Shown: positions 42,737 to 54,120, counted from the stretch's first letter. The stretch: 64,000 nt of DNA from Rachicladosporium sp. CCFEE 5018 (GCA_002077045.2 KZ111148.1:1045214-1109213), one strand, 5' to 3'. Notes: generated from the letters alone by a model not told the origin. Program-made: numbers and translations.

Positions 42737-43497
42737 GATTGCTTTGAGTCGCGTTAATTATCAGACGAAAGAGTGAAGTCTGACAATCTGCTCAGAAACG
42801 AGTGATTCGAGCGCGCCCCTTATGAATAACGCGAGCTGTGAAACCGGAGTTGAAATGGAAGCACCGTAGAAGGAACGAAGGAATCAGTGCTTGCCGTAGA
42901 CCTGCAGCAGCGATACTACCTCGTGAATCCTCTTCTCGTGTTCTGCGCTGCGATGCACGTGAGCGGAGCCATAGCGTGAGAATACTATGGGAACACGGCT
43001 CCCACGAGAAGCCAATCTGCAGTTGAGGGTGAAGATCTGCAGCAGACCCAAGTTTATCCAGGCGGGCGCGGGACGTTTTGCGGGTACCTTGCATGTGAGC
43101 CGAGAGAGTGCCACAATGTTGACAACGGCAGGTTCAAGGATAGCATGCTCGAAGTGTATCGACGGAACACACTGGAGTCATGGAATCTCGTCCACGTCTA
43201 CTGCTGGCCAGGAGAAAACTGGGCAGCCATGCGGTCTGTACTTGGGGTTGAAGCAATGAGCCCAAGCACCCAGGGTTATAAGGTTACACTGCAGTCGATA
43301 AAACGTGCTTTGCTGGGATTGAACCACGCTGTCGGAGCCAGCTGCCGATGCTCTCCACAAGTGCAGTCTTGAAGTGTTGCTCATCCGTGCTTTTGCTTTT
43401 GCTAATCATATAATGTACTGCCTGCGCAAGTGTACATAAGTCATCCACATCTTACACGGCCCCTCCTGCTTCAAGCTGTTTCGCACCCATCTGGATA
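42737..43497. other. Intergenic region
   Basis: These 761 bp hold the promoter of the secreted-protein gene and the 3' end of the aminopeptidase gene. No supported gene is seen. Confidence 0.45.
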
Positions 43498-44716
43498 CTA
43501 GTCAAACTTCGCGAAAGCCAACTCATACGCAAAGCCTAGTGTCAACCTCGCGTGCTGCAGCATGTGCCCAAAGTCCAAGTACTCGATCTTGTCCTCTGTC
43601 GTATGAATCTTCTTGTCACTATACTTGAAGTCTGACTCGATCACAAATGCACTCGGGTACCCATGCTTGCTTGCACTCGCATGGTCCGAGCACGCATATC
43701 CACACTTAGTCTCAATGTACGGGATTGTGCAGTAAGTCGAGACGACCTTCTTGATGAACGTCGTGAGGCCCGGGTCGACGAAGTCAGTTATGACACCCAC
43801 CGACTCGGGCTCACCAGCTGCGATGGTGCCATGTGTGTAGCCAGTCATGTCCTGTTGCAGCATTGCCTTGACGTCGCGACCTTGCTTCTCGTAGGCCGAG
43901 AAGATTGCTTGGGAACCGAGGAGTCCGCCCTCCTCAGCGCTGTACCAGTGGAACTCAAGCGTGTTCTCGGCTTGGCCATGGGCGATAGCGGGATCTTGAA
44001 GCAGTACGCGCAGCGCTTCGAGGATTGTGACAGTGCCGGAGCCGTCATCGTCTGCGCCTGGTGCGGCCAGGATGCTGGGTAGGAAGAGATTGATGCTATC
44101 CTGAAACAATGTCAGCGTACAAGCTCGAAATCATACGAGATTACATCGTGCTTACCTGGTGAGCACCGATAACCACCGTCTTCTCAGATTTGCCAGGGAG
44201 AATGGCAATGATGCTGTTCTGGCCCCAGGAGTGGAGGAAGTATGTCGCCACGCCCGCGCCTGCCTCAAGAAGAGTCTTGTTCACTTGCTCCGTTAGCCAC
44301 TCGGAGGACTGTCTACCATACTCTGACTTATAGTATCTCGTATGAAAACCTGTGAATTCCGCCAGGTTGCTGTGCATGTTCTTCTTGTCGAGCTTGCTCA
44401 GCAGAGGGTAGACCGTGTCATTATGCGACGGCTTCTTCGGGTAGGTTACGCTCTTGGCCGCGCGAGGGAAGACTGAGGGATGCTCTTCCTGGTCGGTAAT
44501 GTCGAAGAAGCTCTTGCCCTCCCGGCGAAGGGCCCATTTCTGATCCTCGGTGACTACTCTCGTCTCGCCTGGTGAGAGCTCGATGAGGAATCGCTCTGCA
44601 CTCGCAACGGGCTGTTGGCCTCGAAGCCAGTCGATGCCTGTTTGTACAGTCGGAGGGATGCTGAGGGCTTGCGCAGTGGCGGCGCTGAGGCCGAGGACGA
44701 GTACTGATGCTCTCAT
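43498..44716 (-). CDS. Secreted leucine aminopeptidase, peptidase family M28
   Basis: complement(join(43498..44100,44156..44716)) with a 55-bp intron (donor GTAAGC, acceptor TTTCAG) encodes 387 residues, the usual length of fungal LAP1. The start MRASVLVLGLSAATAQALS is a signal peptide and is followed by a propeptide of about 70 residues. The M28 zinc and catalytic residues are in place: GAHQDS, APGADDDGSG, HWYSAEEGGLLGS with its paired Glu, and the later CSDHASASKHGYPS. It releases N-terminal residues, preferring leucine, from peptides outside the cell. It is divergent from LEU1, which may be chance. Confidence 0.93.
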
Positions 44717-45318
44717 GATTGCTGTGTCTCTGCTGTATGCCGACTGCAGATAGTCTTGGAATGCTCCTCAGTCAGCGCACTGGTAGCTGAACTCAAGACC
44801 TCGTTGCCTGGCAAGCTCGCGTGCATCAACACTTGCGTCATGATTCAAGTGAGCCTCGGGGGAAAGATGGAGCGGTCCGATAACGGAAGGAACGATCATC
44901 TGCGCACGTGACCATCTTGGTTGGAACTGTCGATTGAACCCGGTAGAGATCTCGACGTCGCCCGACAATTATTCTTCCACTCAGCAGCTCTGCAGCTCAC
45001 GCCTTGTCGACCGCTGTACATCCTAGAGGTCGGATAGTAGGTCTGCGTCGTCACGGTCAAGTCGATCGCATCTCAAACACCTAAGGAGACAGTGAGGGAG
45101 GTGACCAATTAGCGGTCCTGCAATTGAGCTTACCGTGTGGGCATTAAGCATCACCGATCTCGGAGCGACTGTCGAGAAACATATGAGCTCAAGTCGCACA
45201 CGCTGGGAGCTGGGACTTGGAAGCTACACACATCGTTTTGAGGCCTCTAGCGATCAATCTAAGAAAGCACTTCTCTTTTCCTTTCGTTCATCGTATTTCG
45301 TCAGAGCGAACAGTCAAG
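44717..45318. promoter_or_regulatory. Divergent promoter region of the aminopeptidase gene and LEU1
   Basis: These 602 bp separate the two start codons. I looked for a Leu3-type palindrome (CCGG-N4-CCGG) and did not find a good match. A frame continuous with LEU1 extends back to 45217 but starts with TTG, so it is taken as 5' UTR. Confidence 0.5.
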
Positions 45319-47646
45319 ATGCCCGGCGTAGTCAAAGGGCCCCAGACTCTTTACGACAAAGTCTTTAATGACCACATCGTCGATGAGCAGGATGACGGGA
45401 CTTGCGTCCTCTATATCGATCGTCATCTGGTGCACGAAGTGACCTCCCCACAAGCTTTCGAAGGTCTCAAGAATGCTGGAAGGAAAGTCCGAAGACCAGA
45501 CAACACTCTTGTCACGACGGATCACAACATCCCCACTACGTCGCGGAAGCACTTCAAGAATGTTACGACATTCGTCGAGGAGACCGACAGTCGTCTGCAG
45601 TGCGAGACCCTGGAGCAAAATGTCAAGGATTTCAAGCTGACCTACTTTGGTCTTGGGGACAAGCGACAAGGCATTGTGCACATCATTGGACCGGAACAAG
45701 GCTTCACCCTTCCTGGCACGACCGTAGTGTGCGGCGACAGTCATACGAGTACTCATGGCGCTTTCGGAGCCCTGGCGTTCGGTATTGGCACGTCTGAGGT
45801 TGAGCACGTGCTTGCCACACAGACGCTTTTATCGAGGAAGAGCAAGAACATGAAGGTGCAGGTGGATGGCGAGCTTGCGCCTGGAGTGAGCAGCAAGGAC
45901 ATCATCTTGTATGTGATCGGACAGATCGGCACGGCTGGTGGTACTAGCCATGTTATCGAGTTCTGCGGAAGTGCGATCGCAGCATTGAGCATGGAGGCGA
46001 GGATGTCCATTTGCAACATGTCGATCGAGGGAGGTGCTAGGGCTGGCTTGGTCGCGCCGGACGACACCACATTTGAGTACTTGAAGAACCGACCACTCGC
46101 ACCGAAGTTCGACTCGCCTGAGTGGAAGAAAGCTGTAAAGTACTGGAGAAGCTTGAGGTCCGACGAGGGCGCAAATTACGATGTTGAAGTGATCATCAAC
46201 GCAAGGGACATCGAGCCGACGGTGTCGTGGGGAACGTCGCCGCAGGATGTGATCGGCATCACGGGGGTGGTCCCGGGTCCAGACGACTTCAAAGACGAGA
46301 ACAAGAAGCAGGCATGCAGAAGGTCGCTGGATTACATGGGACTGAAGGAAGGCACGAAGATGACGGACATCGTTCTGGACAAAGTCTTCATTGGGTCGTG
46401 TACGAACGCGCGCATTGAGGACCTGCGCATAGCAGCATCCATCGTGAAGGGCAAGACGGTCGCACCGAACCTTACTCGCGTCATGATTGTGCCAGGCAGT
46501 GGCTTGGTGAAGAGGCAAGCGGAGAGCGAAGGTCTGGACAAGGTCTTTCAAGATGCGGGCTTTGAGTGGCGAGAAGCTGGCTGCTCCATGTGCCTGGGCA
46601 TGAATCCCGACATCTTGCAACCTGGTGAGCGCTGCGCAAGCACCTCGAATCGCAACTTCGAAGGCCGACAGGGCGCTGGAGGCCGAACACATCTCATGTC
46701 ACCTGCGATGGCAGCAGCTGCAGCTTTGGTGGGCAAGCTGGCAGATGTGCGACATCTCGCAGACTACGAGAAAGCCGTGCCTTCAGCCAAGTCCGCTGGT
46801 GCTAATGTGCACCCCCCGATTGTCGATGATCTAGAGTCTGACATTGATTTTGAGAGCATGCTTGGTGAAGATGAGACGAACAAGGGCAACACTGCCGACA
46901 CAAAAGCACCCGCAAGCAAGGGCAGTGGCTTTCCCAAATTCACCCAGCTCAAAGGCATCGCCGCCCCGATGGACCGCAGTAACGTCGATACCGATGCGAT
47001 CATCCCCAAACAGTTTCTCAAGACCATCAAGCGCTCTGGTCTATCTGCTGGGCTCTTCCATGCATGGTCCAAGAACAAGGACGGCTCGCTGAACCCAGAC
47101 TTCATCCTCAACCAAGAACCCTACACCAAATCCAAGATCCTCGTCGTCTCCGGCCCGAACTTCGGCTGCGGTAGCTCGCGCGAGCACGCTCCTTGGGCGT
47201 TGCTAGACTTTGGCATCACCTGCATCATCGCCTCGTCCTTCGGCGACATCTTCTACAACAACACCTTCAAGAACGGCATGCTCCCTCTCCAGGTCGACGA
47301 CCCTGAAGCCTTGAATGCCGTCTTCGCAGAGGCTGAAGCTGGCCGCGAGATCGAGGTCGATCTCGAGACCAACACTGTCAAGTCTGCGGACGGTAAGAAG
47401 CTGGCTACATTCGAAGTGGACGACTTCAGGCGGAAGTGTCTGCTTGAGGGCTTAGATGAGATTGGCCTCACGTTGATGAAGGACGAGAAGATCTCGAGGT
47501 TTGAGAAGAGGAGAAGTGAGGAGACGCCTTGGTTAGATGGCAGCGGGTATTTGAGTAGGCATCGGGTTGGGGCTGTGAAGGTCGAGGCTGCACCCGTTCC
47601 CAAAACGAATAGGGGCGAGGCGGTGGAGGAGCCGCTTGAGTGGTAG
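45319..47646 (+). CDS. leu1: 3-isopropylmalate dehydratase (alpha-isopropylmalate isomerase)
   Basis: A single exon of 775 codons from the ATG at 45319 (MPGVVKGPQTLYDKVFNDHI). The enzyme isomerises 2-isopropylmalate to 3-isopropylmalate in leucine synthesis, in the cytosol of fungi. The large domain has the aconitase-type [4Fe-4S] cysteines in VFIGSCTNARIEDLR (about residue 361) and in GCSMCLGMNPD (about 422 and 425). The small swivel domain from about residue 540 has GPNFGCGSSREHAPWALLDF. A single chain fusing both domains is normal for fungi. A truncated second copy lies at 52873-53466. Confidence 0.96.
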   Translation: MPGVVKGPQTLYDKVFNDHIVDEQDDGTCVLYIDRHLVHEVTSPQAFEGLKNAGRKVRRPDNTLVTTDHNIPTTSRKHFKNVTTFVEETDSRLQCETLEQNVKDFKLTYFGLGDKRQGIVHIIGPEQGFTLPGTTVVCGDSHTSTHGAFGALAFGIGTSEVEHVLATQTLLSRKSKNMKVQVDGELAPGVSSKDIILYVIGQIGTAGGTSHVIEFCGSAIAALSMEARMSICNMSIEGGARAGLVAPDDTTFEYLKNRPLAPKFDSPEWKKAVKYWRSLRSDEGANYDVEVIINARDIEPTVSWGTSPQDVIGITGVVPGPDDFKDENKKQACRRSLDYMGLKEGTKMTDIVLDKVFIGSCTNARIEDLRIAASIVKGKTVAPNLTRVMIVPGSGLVKRQAESEGLDKVFQDAGFEWREAGCSMCLGMNPDILQPGERCASTSNRNFEGRQGAGGRTHLMSPAMAAAAALVGKLADVRHLADYEKAVPSAKSAGANVHPPIVDDLESDIDFESMLGEDETNKGNTADTKAPASKGSGFPKFTQLKGIAAPMDRSNVDTDAIIPKQFLKTIKRSGLSAGLFHAWSKNKDGSLNPDFILNQEPYTKSKILVVSGPNFGCGSSREHAPWALLDFGITCIIASSFGDIFYNNTFKNGMLPLQVDDPEALNAVFAEAEAGREIEVDLETNTVKSADGKKLATFEVDDFRRKCLLEGLDEIGLTLMKDEKISRFEKRRSEETPWLDGSGYLSRHRVGAVKVEAAPVPKTNRGEAVEEPLEW

Positions 47647-48300
47647 GTGTGAAGCGGTATGTAAGCAGACGGAATCATGAAATTACGTATGGCACGACAA
47701 GCACTCTCTCCGCTGCGTGGTCCTTGACCAGACCACACTGCTGGCGCGCAACATATTCCGTCTGACAACGTGGTTGGTAATCTGAGGGCTCCATAGCGGA
47801 TCAGTCATCCGCTCGTTCGCCGACGTGAGATCTCTGATTTGTTCGTGCTGATGCCTTCAGAATACATTATATCTATAGGCTTGCCATCGACACTCTGATT
47901 CCTCTGCTCGATTCCCGGCCGCCTGTTTATTGGGAGGAGCTATATTTGGTAACCAGACGAGACGAGCCAGGATCATCTCGGGTTTCGAACATCGACCGCC
48001 AAGCTGTCGGACCTTGTCTTGCTATCACGAACAGTCATCAACGCCTCTCTACCGACATTTCCTACCGCGGTTTCATACATCTCCACGGTGTACCGGCATC
48101 TTTGACAGCCGTCTCGTCCGACGTCCGACGTCCGGTCGGCCTCGAGCTTCAGGAGCTGCCAAGTGGTGTGATATTGCAACACTCTCACGAGCGATGGCAA
48201 GTCACGGGTTCCGGGAATAAGGTTACCTGACACACACGCGCTACGACTCATCTCCGCATGCTTCCGCCAAGAGATTTGGCGGACGGAGGACATTCCGCGA
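47647..48300. other. Intergenic region downstream of LEU1
   Basis: These 654 bp are repeated identically at 53467-54120. Two overlapping short plus-strand frames near 47930-48230 have no recognisable features. Confidence 0.45.
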
Positions 48301-49201
48301 TCAATGGCCATTCTGATGATTGCTCCTTGTTGGTGAACAGCGGGCACGATAGCTGGAGCACAGCGTGCGAGGATGCTGCGATGGCCTACCTATTTGAAAT
48401 ACATGACTCCTGTACTCTCGATGGCCTTGCGTTGCGCACTCTCGGATGAGCCTCGACCTTGGTCCGTACCGTGCATACCCCAGATTCCCCCGCAAGTGAT
48501 CGGCGCCCATGGCTTCGATAGAGTGCACTAGCCCTGCTGCGAGACGACGCCTCTGGAACCTCTTCCGCCTGTCCGGATCTCTGGAGCAATCTGTACAGGT
48601 GTTGCCCATCGTCTGATTCGTGCAAGGTAGTCGAGATCGCTCCAGGAGTCCCACGAACGACCACACACCTGGATCACTGAAGATCTCACCCCGAATCCTC
48701 ACAGGATAGTCCAGTGACTTCTTAACCCTCTAGCAGCCTCAGGGTACCCGCTTGCCCGCCTGCGTCTCACTAGTCGAAAGGGAGGAGCCGTAAGTGGCCG
48801 TTACCCTCTACCGACCAACCGCGTTCTCGGATGCAAAGGACGCCTAACCACTCCGGGATAGCTGTGTTCGACGTCGCGTCGTTCGTGGACGTGACCAGCA
48901 CCAGCTTGCGTTCGAGCGGAGCGAACGTGGAGATGGAGCTTTCGATGATGGCGCCGCGACTTGCTAGTTGCTTGTGCTGCTCCTCTCGTCCAGCGTGGGT
49001 GCTCGGGACTTCGCAGATCAAGCTTGCGTCGTCGAGATTCGCTAGATGGATGCCCCTAGGTTTGCGGGATCGCAGGGAGTGCGGAGCCGTGACCTGTGCT
49101 TTGTATTGTAAGGGCGCCTCCTCATGCATAACAAGGTTGGTAGCCTCTCCTCTTTTGTCTCTTGCTCTCGTCAGTCGTGATTTCTTCCTCCTTGCTTGCA
49201 T
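48301..49201 (-). CDS. Possible hypothetical protein, two exons
   Basis: A tentative model: complement(join(48301..48676,48771..49201)), 268 residues, using a 94-bp intron (donor GTGAGA, acceptor CTTCAG). The splice removes the stop after HLRLLPFD and continues into YDPGVWSFVGLLERSRLPC, which reads as a natural protein. I recognise no family. A short cysteine group (CTDC) and a basic stretch DPDRRKRFQRRR are the only marks. The ATG at 49201 lies 84 bp from the ATO start on the other strand. The identical copy at 54121-55021 gives no independent test because the two are the same sequence. It could also be antisense noise. Confidence 0.35.
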
Positions 49202-49285
49202 ATCGACCAGTACAGACGCGGCAGTTTCCCACAAACGACGCACAGGGTCCTACAACATTCGAAGTAGCTGCACATATCTGTCAAC

Positions 49286-50512
49286 ATGTCCTACGAGGCT
49301 GCTCAGAACAACGAGAGCTTGCAACCGCCCACCCACGGCTCGAACAGGTCCAACGGTAACTCGCCACTCGAGAAAGACTTTAGCAATGGTAAGACTTGTT
49401 AGCATCGTGTTCATGTGGAGCTGCACCTGACATGACATACAGGCTACGACCTCCATCACAACATGGACGAGGGCGAGGCGCTGAAGCGCATCCAGACTGC
49501 TGGTAGCATCTCTATCTCCCCCGAGCTGTTCGAGAAGCTCTACCTTTCGCCCCAAAACAAGGTCTCTGGTGATCTGCGAAAAACATTCGGCAATCCCACG
49601 CCATTGTGAGTTGAGATGCAAGCACTGCACATCAATCGCGGGGATAGTACTAACGCTGCACAGATGTCTGGTTGGCTTCCTCCTCTCCCTGACTCCTCTT
49701 TCCTGTGACTTGATGGGCTGGCGTGGAGCTGGAGGTAGCGGTGCGGCGAGCACGGGCGCATACTTCTTCTTCGGCGGCCTCCTCATGATCTTGGGTGCGA
49801 TCGGCGAGGTGAGTCAGATCAAAGCTTGCATGATCGAACTCCGGGGCCAGTATACTGACAGCGCCGCAGTGGATCCTCGGCAACACGTTCCCCTTCGTCG
49901 TCTTTGGCAGCTTCGGTGCCTTCTGGCTCACGTTTGGTGCAACCCTCCAACCGTTCTACAACGCATACGGCGCGTACTCGCCCGACCCATCGATCCCCGG
50001 TGAGGGACTGGCGACCACTGGCTTCAACGCATCGTTCGGTAAGTTTCGCAGGCACATTCCCGCTTGCATCTGCCCTGAATCGCACGATACTGACTTATTT
50101 ATCACAGCCTTCTTCCTCCTCTTCATGGGTCTCCTCTGCTTCATCTACTTCATCTGCGCCCTCCGCACGAACATTGTCTTCGTCCTCATCTTCATCCTCC
50201 TCGTCCCATCCTTCGGCTGCCTCGCGGGAGCTTACTGGCACTTGGCTATGGACCCGAAATCGGCGATTGTTACGCCACTGCTCATTGCTGCTGGCGCGAT
50301 GACCTTCGTGATCGACATGTTGGGATGGTATCTGTTCTTCGGGATTCTGTTGGCCAGCTTGGACTTCCCCTTCAGTCTGCCAGGTATGATATCGATATAC
50401 TGTGCTTGCTCTGTACACCCGATGCTGACAAGTGAACGCAGTTGGCGACCTTTCCCGCATGATCAAGGGTGGCAGCGAGAAGGCGAGGGACAAGGGAGAG
50501 CATAGCGCTTAG
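49286..50512 (+). CDS. GPR1/FUN34/YaaH-family (ATO) acetate/ammonium transporter (copy 1)
   Basis: Six exons: 49286..49388, 49443..49605, 49664..49808, 49870..50038, 50108..50383 and 50442..50512, giving 308 residues. Introns are 54-69 bp with GTAAGA, GTGAGT, GTAAGT and GTATGA donors; the second has a perfect TACTAAC branch site. A hydrophilic N-terminus of about 85 residues leads into six membrane segments. The family signature NP-x-PL-x-L appears as NPTPLCLVGF, with Cys where Gly is usual. Other marks are TGAYFFFGGLLMILGAIGEW and LGWYLFFGILLASLDFP. These plasma-membrane channels carry acetate or succinate and have been linked to ammonium export. Exon phases all close correctly. Confidence 0.9.
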
Positions 50513-50922
50513 GTCACGACGACTATAGAAAGCACTGCTAGCTAGTTCCAGCTGTGACTGGGCGAGAAAGATTCCAGTTGATACCCGCGATGTTTCGAGT
50601 ATTGCTTGCTAGGCGGGCACATGTATAGTCGCGCTACAGCATACTCTATGTAATTATTCTTGCATGATCTCTTCCTCACCCGTAGCATTGGTCCGACGCG
50701 GCAGGAGCGGTGAACGTCGATGTGCTTCGCCGTCGCCTTCGGGGTCAGGTTATTCCCAGCTCACATAAAAGTGTAAGCGCGTGAAGTTGTTTTACGAGCG
50801 CGATCCGCCTCTAGTCATCACTCACGTGCACGTTTCTCCTTGGGCACGCTCAATGCATACCCGTGGACGCCTGTACATCGAATGACGAATCAACAGCATT
50901 ACTTGGGCGTGGTCCAGCCGCC
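50513..50922. other. Intergenic region between ATO and DUF6594-like genes
   Basis: These 410 bp contain the ATO 3' UTR and upstream sequence of the next gene. Nothing else is recognised. Confidence 0.45.
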
Positions 50923-52230
50923 ATGATGCACACTTCCAATCTGTCTATCGTAGGTACCGGTATGCATGATAGATTGATTTACTTCACCGGATCTGCCTTA
51001 GCTCAGCCTGGCGTGATGGGGCCAAATCTGCATCAAAACACGACGGCACAGATGAAGGACTCTCATCCCTTCCCGCTGATAAAGCTGGATACATCAAGGG
51101 TTCGCACGACTCGATCTCTAGACATAAAGTTTTCTGCCGCACCTGAGATGCCGGAGGTCACGCGAGACCGCGAACAGAGGCGTGCAGACGAGAAAGCACT
51201 CTACGACAAGAAAGCGGCTTACGAAGATGCAGCACGGCGACAGCGCTGGTCATGGCGCAATGTGTTTGGTCAGCGTAGACGTGAGCCGGACGAGGAGTGC
51301 GTGAATTCGTACGAGGAACCACGGCGAGAAAAGCGGAAGACAGCGACTCGTCACACTGTACGACGGAAGCCGTCAGTACTCAGTACGAGGTCCACTACCT
51401 ACTCGCGGAAGAAGGAGTCGTTTGATGCATCACCGCAGGCATCTCTACCTGACGGGTGATGGCATGGTGCGAAGCACGAGTACGAGACCTCTCCGCTGTC
51501 AGATCGACTGCTCGATGTTGCGAGGCCAAACTTGTTCTGGCCGATACTTTCGCCCGATCGCAAGGAGGTCAAGCGCTACGTCGTGAGCGTTGCTACGATG
51601 CAAAGTGTTGTTGTCCGGACCTACCAGCGAGACCTGGTGCAAGCTGCAAAAGAGATGATGGACGGTAAGACGAGTGTGCTTCTGCCTCAACTAGTGCATC
51701 GATACTGTAGGTTTTGCCACTCCGTCCCCCTGTATGCCCTCTACAATCGTGGCTTACCACGTTGCGTGATAGGCAAAGCGATCCGCGATATGGAGTACAT
51801 GCAGCAGGCGGTGAATAATGGCTTTGCGCAGGATCCCTTCTTACTGCAGACGACCAAGCAGATGGAGCGCGAGATGATGAAGCATTACGACCTGCTACCT
51901 AGGCACCAGCGCTTACCCAAAGCATGGGACTACAACCGACCTCGACTACCAGGCATCGGACGTCGCGCTAAGCTGGAGCGCGAGCAAGGTCAACTCAAGA
52001 CCAAGAAGTTCTATTACGCTCTTGCTGGCGGCCTTTCGCTCATCGTGCCGATGCTGATCATGCGCCTTGTGCCGGGAGTCACTTGTTCGCTAGTCACGAC
52101 TTCAGTCGCAGTGCTGCTGTTCGCGATCATCGTCGCTCGGAGAAGTTCATTGCAACCACAAGAGATCCTTGGTATCGTCGCAGCTTATGCAGCGGTGCTA
52201 GTGGTCTTCGTTGGTACTGCGTCGACTTGA
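50923..52230 (+). CDS. DUF6594-like membrane protein (copy 1)
   Basis: Proposed exons 50923..51382, 51503..51664 and 51773..52230 encode 359 residues. The 120-bp first intron (donor GTACGA, CTGAC branch site, acceptor CTGTCAG) removes an in-frame TGA at 51457. The 108-bp second intron (donor GTAAGA, acceptor GATAG) removes a stretch that would otherwise read as an atypical Cys-rich insert. The C-terminus carries the membrane hairpin of the DUF6594 family: FYYALAGGLSLIVPMLIMRL and the hallmark ILGIVAAYAAVLVVFVG. The middle is charged and helical. The function of the family is unknown. The N-terminus is uncertain; an apparent earlier start at 50863 is a GTG. Confidence 0.62.
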
Positions 52231-52772
52231 CGTATCGTCCTGAACATTCGCACTTCGCGCGCTAGTTATGCTTCGAAAATATACACTAGCAAATGTGAGG
52301 ATCTCGATCCCGGCGAGAGAAAAGCGCAACACTCATTGTAGTCCAGTCACGCTCCGGACTATCTTTAGCAGGGTGAGTTTGTGATCGTTATTGCGAGGAT
52401 CCCAGCAAAATATGCTAAGTTCAAGAGCGCTGCAAATGCAGCTACGAGCGGAGCACAGGCGGTTGCTTCATCGTCTCGTGCCTGCCACTGCCCGCTGTCC
52501 TCCGATACCTTCATCGGGGTGACACTCATGTGCTCTGGTTGACTTGACAGAGCCAGCGGCGGAATTCAGTGTTCCACGACATCGCTACGAGCATCTTTAC
52601 AGCTTCCAAAGTCGCCTCCATCCGCTATCCTTCACTAGTCCGCGATTGCACAATCAAATCGCTTATATCCTTCGCTCAGTCACTGCTCAAAGGTCATCAA
52701 ACCCGACATGATGAGTGCGCGAAAGCCCATCGTCGCCTTACCAGCATCACTCCCACGATCACCTTCACTAGA
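52231..52772. other. Intergenic region running into the gap
   Basis: Upstream region of the disordered-protein gene, cut by the gap just after that gene would start (about 52708). It matches 58051-58592 except for two single-base changes at 52532 and 52557. Confidence 0.55.
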
Positions 52773-52872
52773 NNNNNNNNNNNNNNNNNNNNNNNNNNNN
52801 NNNNNNNNNNNNNNNNNNNNNNNNNNNNNNNNNNNNNNNNNNNNNNNNNNNNNNNNNNNNNNNNNNNNNNNN
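52773..52872. other. Assembly gap of exactly 100 N
   Basis: A run of 100 N. Left-hand sequence ends with the bases found at 58592. Right-hand sequence starts inside LEU1 at the equivalent of 47053. Confidence 0.99.
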
Positions 52873-53466
52873 CTCTTCCATGCATGGTCCAAGAACAAGG
52901 ACGGCTCGCTGAACCCAGACTTCATCCTCAACCAAGAACCCTACACCAAATCCAAGATCCTCGTCGTCTCCGGCCCGAACTTCGGCTGCGGTAGCTCGCG
53001 CGAGCACGCTCCTTGGGCGTTGCTAGACTTTGGCATCACCTGCATCATCGCCTCGTCCTTCGGCGACATCTTCTACAACAACACCTTCAAGAACGGCATG
53101 CTCCCTCTCCAGGTCGACGACCGTGAAGCCTTGAAAGCCGTCTTCGCAGAGGCTGAAGCTGGCCGCGAGATCGAGGTCGATCTCGAGACCAACACTGTCA
53201 AGTCTGCGGACGGTAAGAAGCTGGCTACATTCGAAGTGGACGACTTCAGGCGGAAGTGTCTGCTTGAGGGCTTAGATGAGATTGGCCTCACGTTGATGAA
53301 GGACGAGAAGATCTCGAGGTTTGAGAAGAGGAGAAGTGAGGAGACGCCTTGGTTAGATGGCAGCGGGTATTTGAGTAGGCATCGGGTTGGGGCTGTGAAG
53401 GTCGAGGCTGCACCCGTTCCCAAAACGAATAGGGGCGAGGCGGTGGAGGAGCCGCTTGAGTGGTAG
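52873..53466 (+). CDS. leu1: 3-isopropylmalate dehydratase, C-terminal fragment at contig start
   Basis: The last 197 codons of LEU1, starting LFHAWSKNKDG and containing the swivel-domain motif GPNFGCGSSREHAPWALL. The upstream three quarters are missing because the contig begins here. Two replacements relative to the complete copy (Arg for Pro and Lys for Asn, from bases 53123 and 53136) lie about 250 bp from the contig edge. The frame that continues through the N run is not real. Confidence 0.9.
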   Translation, partial: LFHAWSKNKDGSLNPDFILNQEPYTKSKILVVSGPNFGCGSSREHAPWALLDFGITCIIASSFGDIFYNNTFKNGMLPLQVDDREALKAVFAEAEAGREIEVDLETNTVKSADGKKLATFEVDDFRRKCLLEGLDEIGLTLMKDEKISRFEKRRSEETPWLDGSGYLSRHRVGAVKVEAAPVPKTNRGEAVEEPLEW

Positions 53467-54120
53467 GTGTGAAGCGGTATGTAAGCAGACGGAATCATGA
53501 AATTACGTATGGCACGACAAGCACTCTCTCCGCTGCGTGGTCCTTGACCAGACCACACTGCTGGCGCGCAACATATTCCGTCTGACAACGTGGTTGGTAA
53601 TCTGAGGGCTCCATAGCGGATCAGTCATCCGCTCGTTCGCCGACGTGAGATCTCTGATTTGTTCGTGCTGATGCCTTCAGAATACATTATATCTATAGGC
53701 TTGCCATCGACACTCTGATTCCTCTGCTCGATTCCCGGCCGCCTGTTTATTGGGAGGAGCTATATTTGGTAACCAGACGAGACGAGCCAGGATCATCTCG
53801 GGTTTCGAACATCGACCGCCAAGCTGTCGGACCTTGTCTTGCTATCACGAACAGTCATCAACGCCTCTCTACCGACATTTCCTACCGCGGTTTCATACAT
53901 CTCCACGGTGTACCGGCATCTTTGACAGCCGTCTCGTCCGACGTCCGACGTCCGGTCGGCCTCGAGCTTCAGGAGCTGCCAAGTGGTGTGATATTGCAAC
54001 ACTCTCACGAGCGATGGCAAGTCACGGGTTCCGGGAATAAGGTTACCTGACACACACGCGCTACGACTCATCTCCGCATGCTTCCGCCAAGAGATTTGGC
54101 GGACGGAGGACATTCCGCGA
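53467..54120. other. Intergenic region downstream of LEU1 (copy 2)
   Basis: Identical to 47647-48300 at an offset of 5820. No supported gene. Confidence 0.45.

Larger units (their letters stand above)
47053..52772. repeat. Duplicated segment C, copy 1
   Basis: 5720 bp from LEU1 to the start of the disordered-protein gene, ending at the third gap. Matches 52873-58592 at a constant offset of 5820, with only four single-base differences noticed. Confidence 0.97.

Noticed and set aside
45217..45318. N-terminal extension of LEU1, possibly a mitochondrial presequence
   Set aside because: The extended frame starts with TTG, not ATG. The ATG at 45319 begins exactly where fungal LEU1 proteins normally start.
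44717..45318. A shared leucine-regulated promoter for the aminopeptidase gene and LEU1
   Set aside because: No convincing Leu3-type palindrome was found, and divergent neighbours are common in this genome.
48831..49430. A 199-codon plus-strand frame upstream of and across the ATO start
   Set aside because: It overlaps exon 1 of the ATO gene in another phase, has no recognisable domain, and is opposed by a more protein-like frame on the minus strand.
51457..51459. Stop-codon read-through or selenocysteine at the in-frame TGA
   Set aside because: A phase-preserving GT-AG intron with branch site and good acceptor explains it, and fungi of this group are not known to use selenocysteine.
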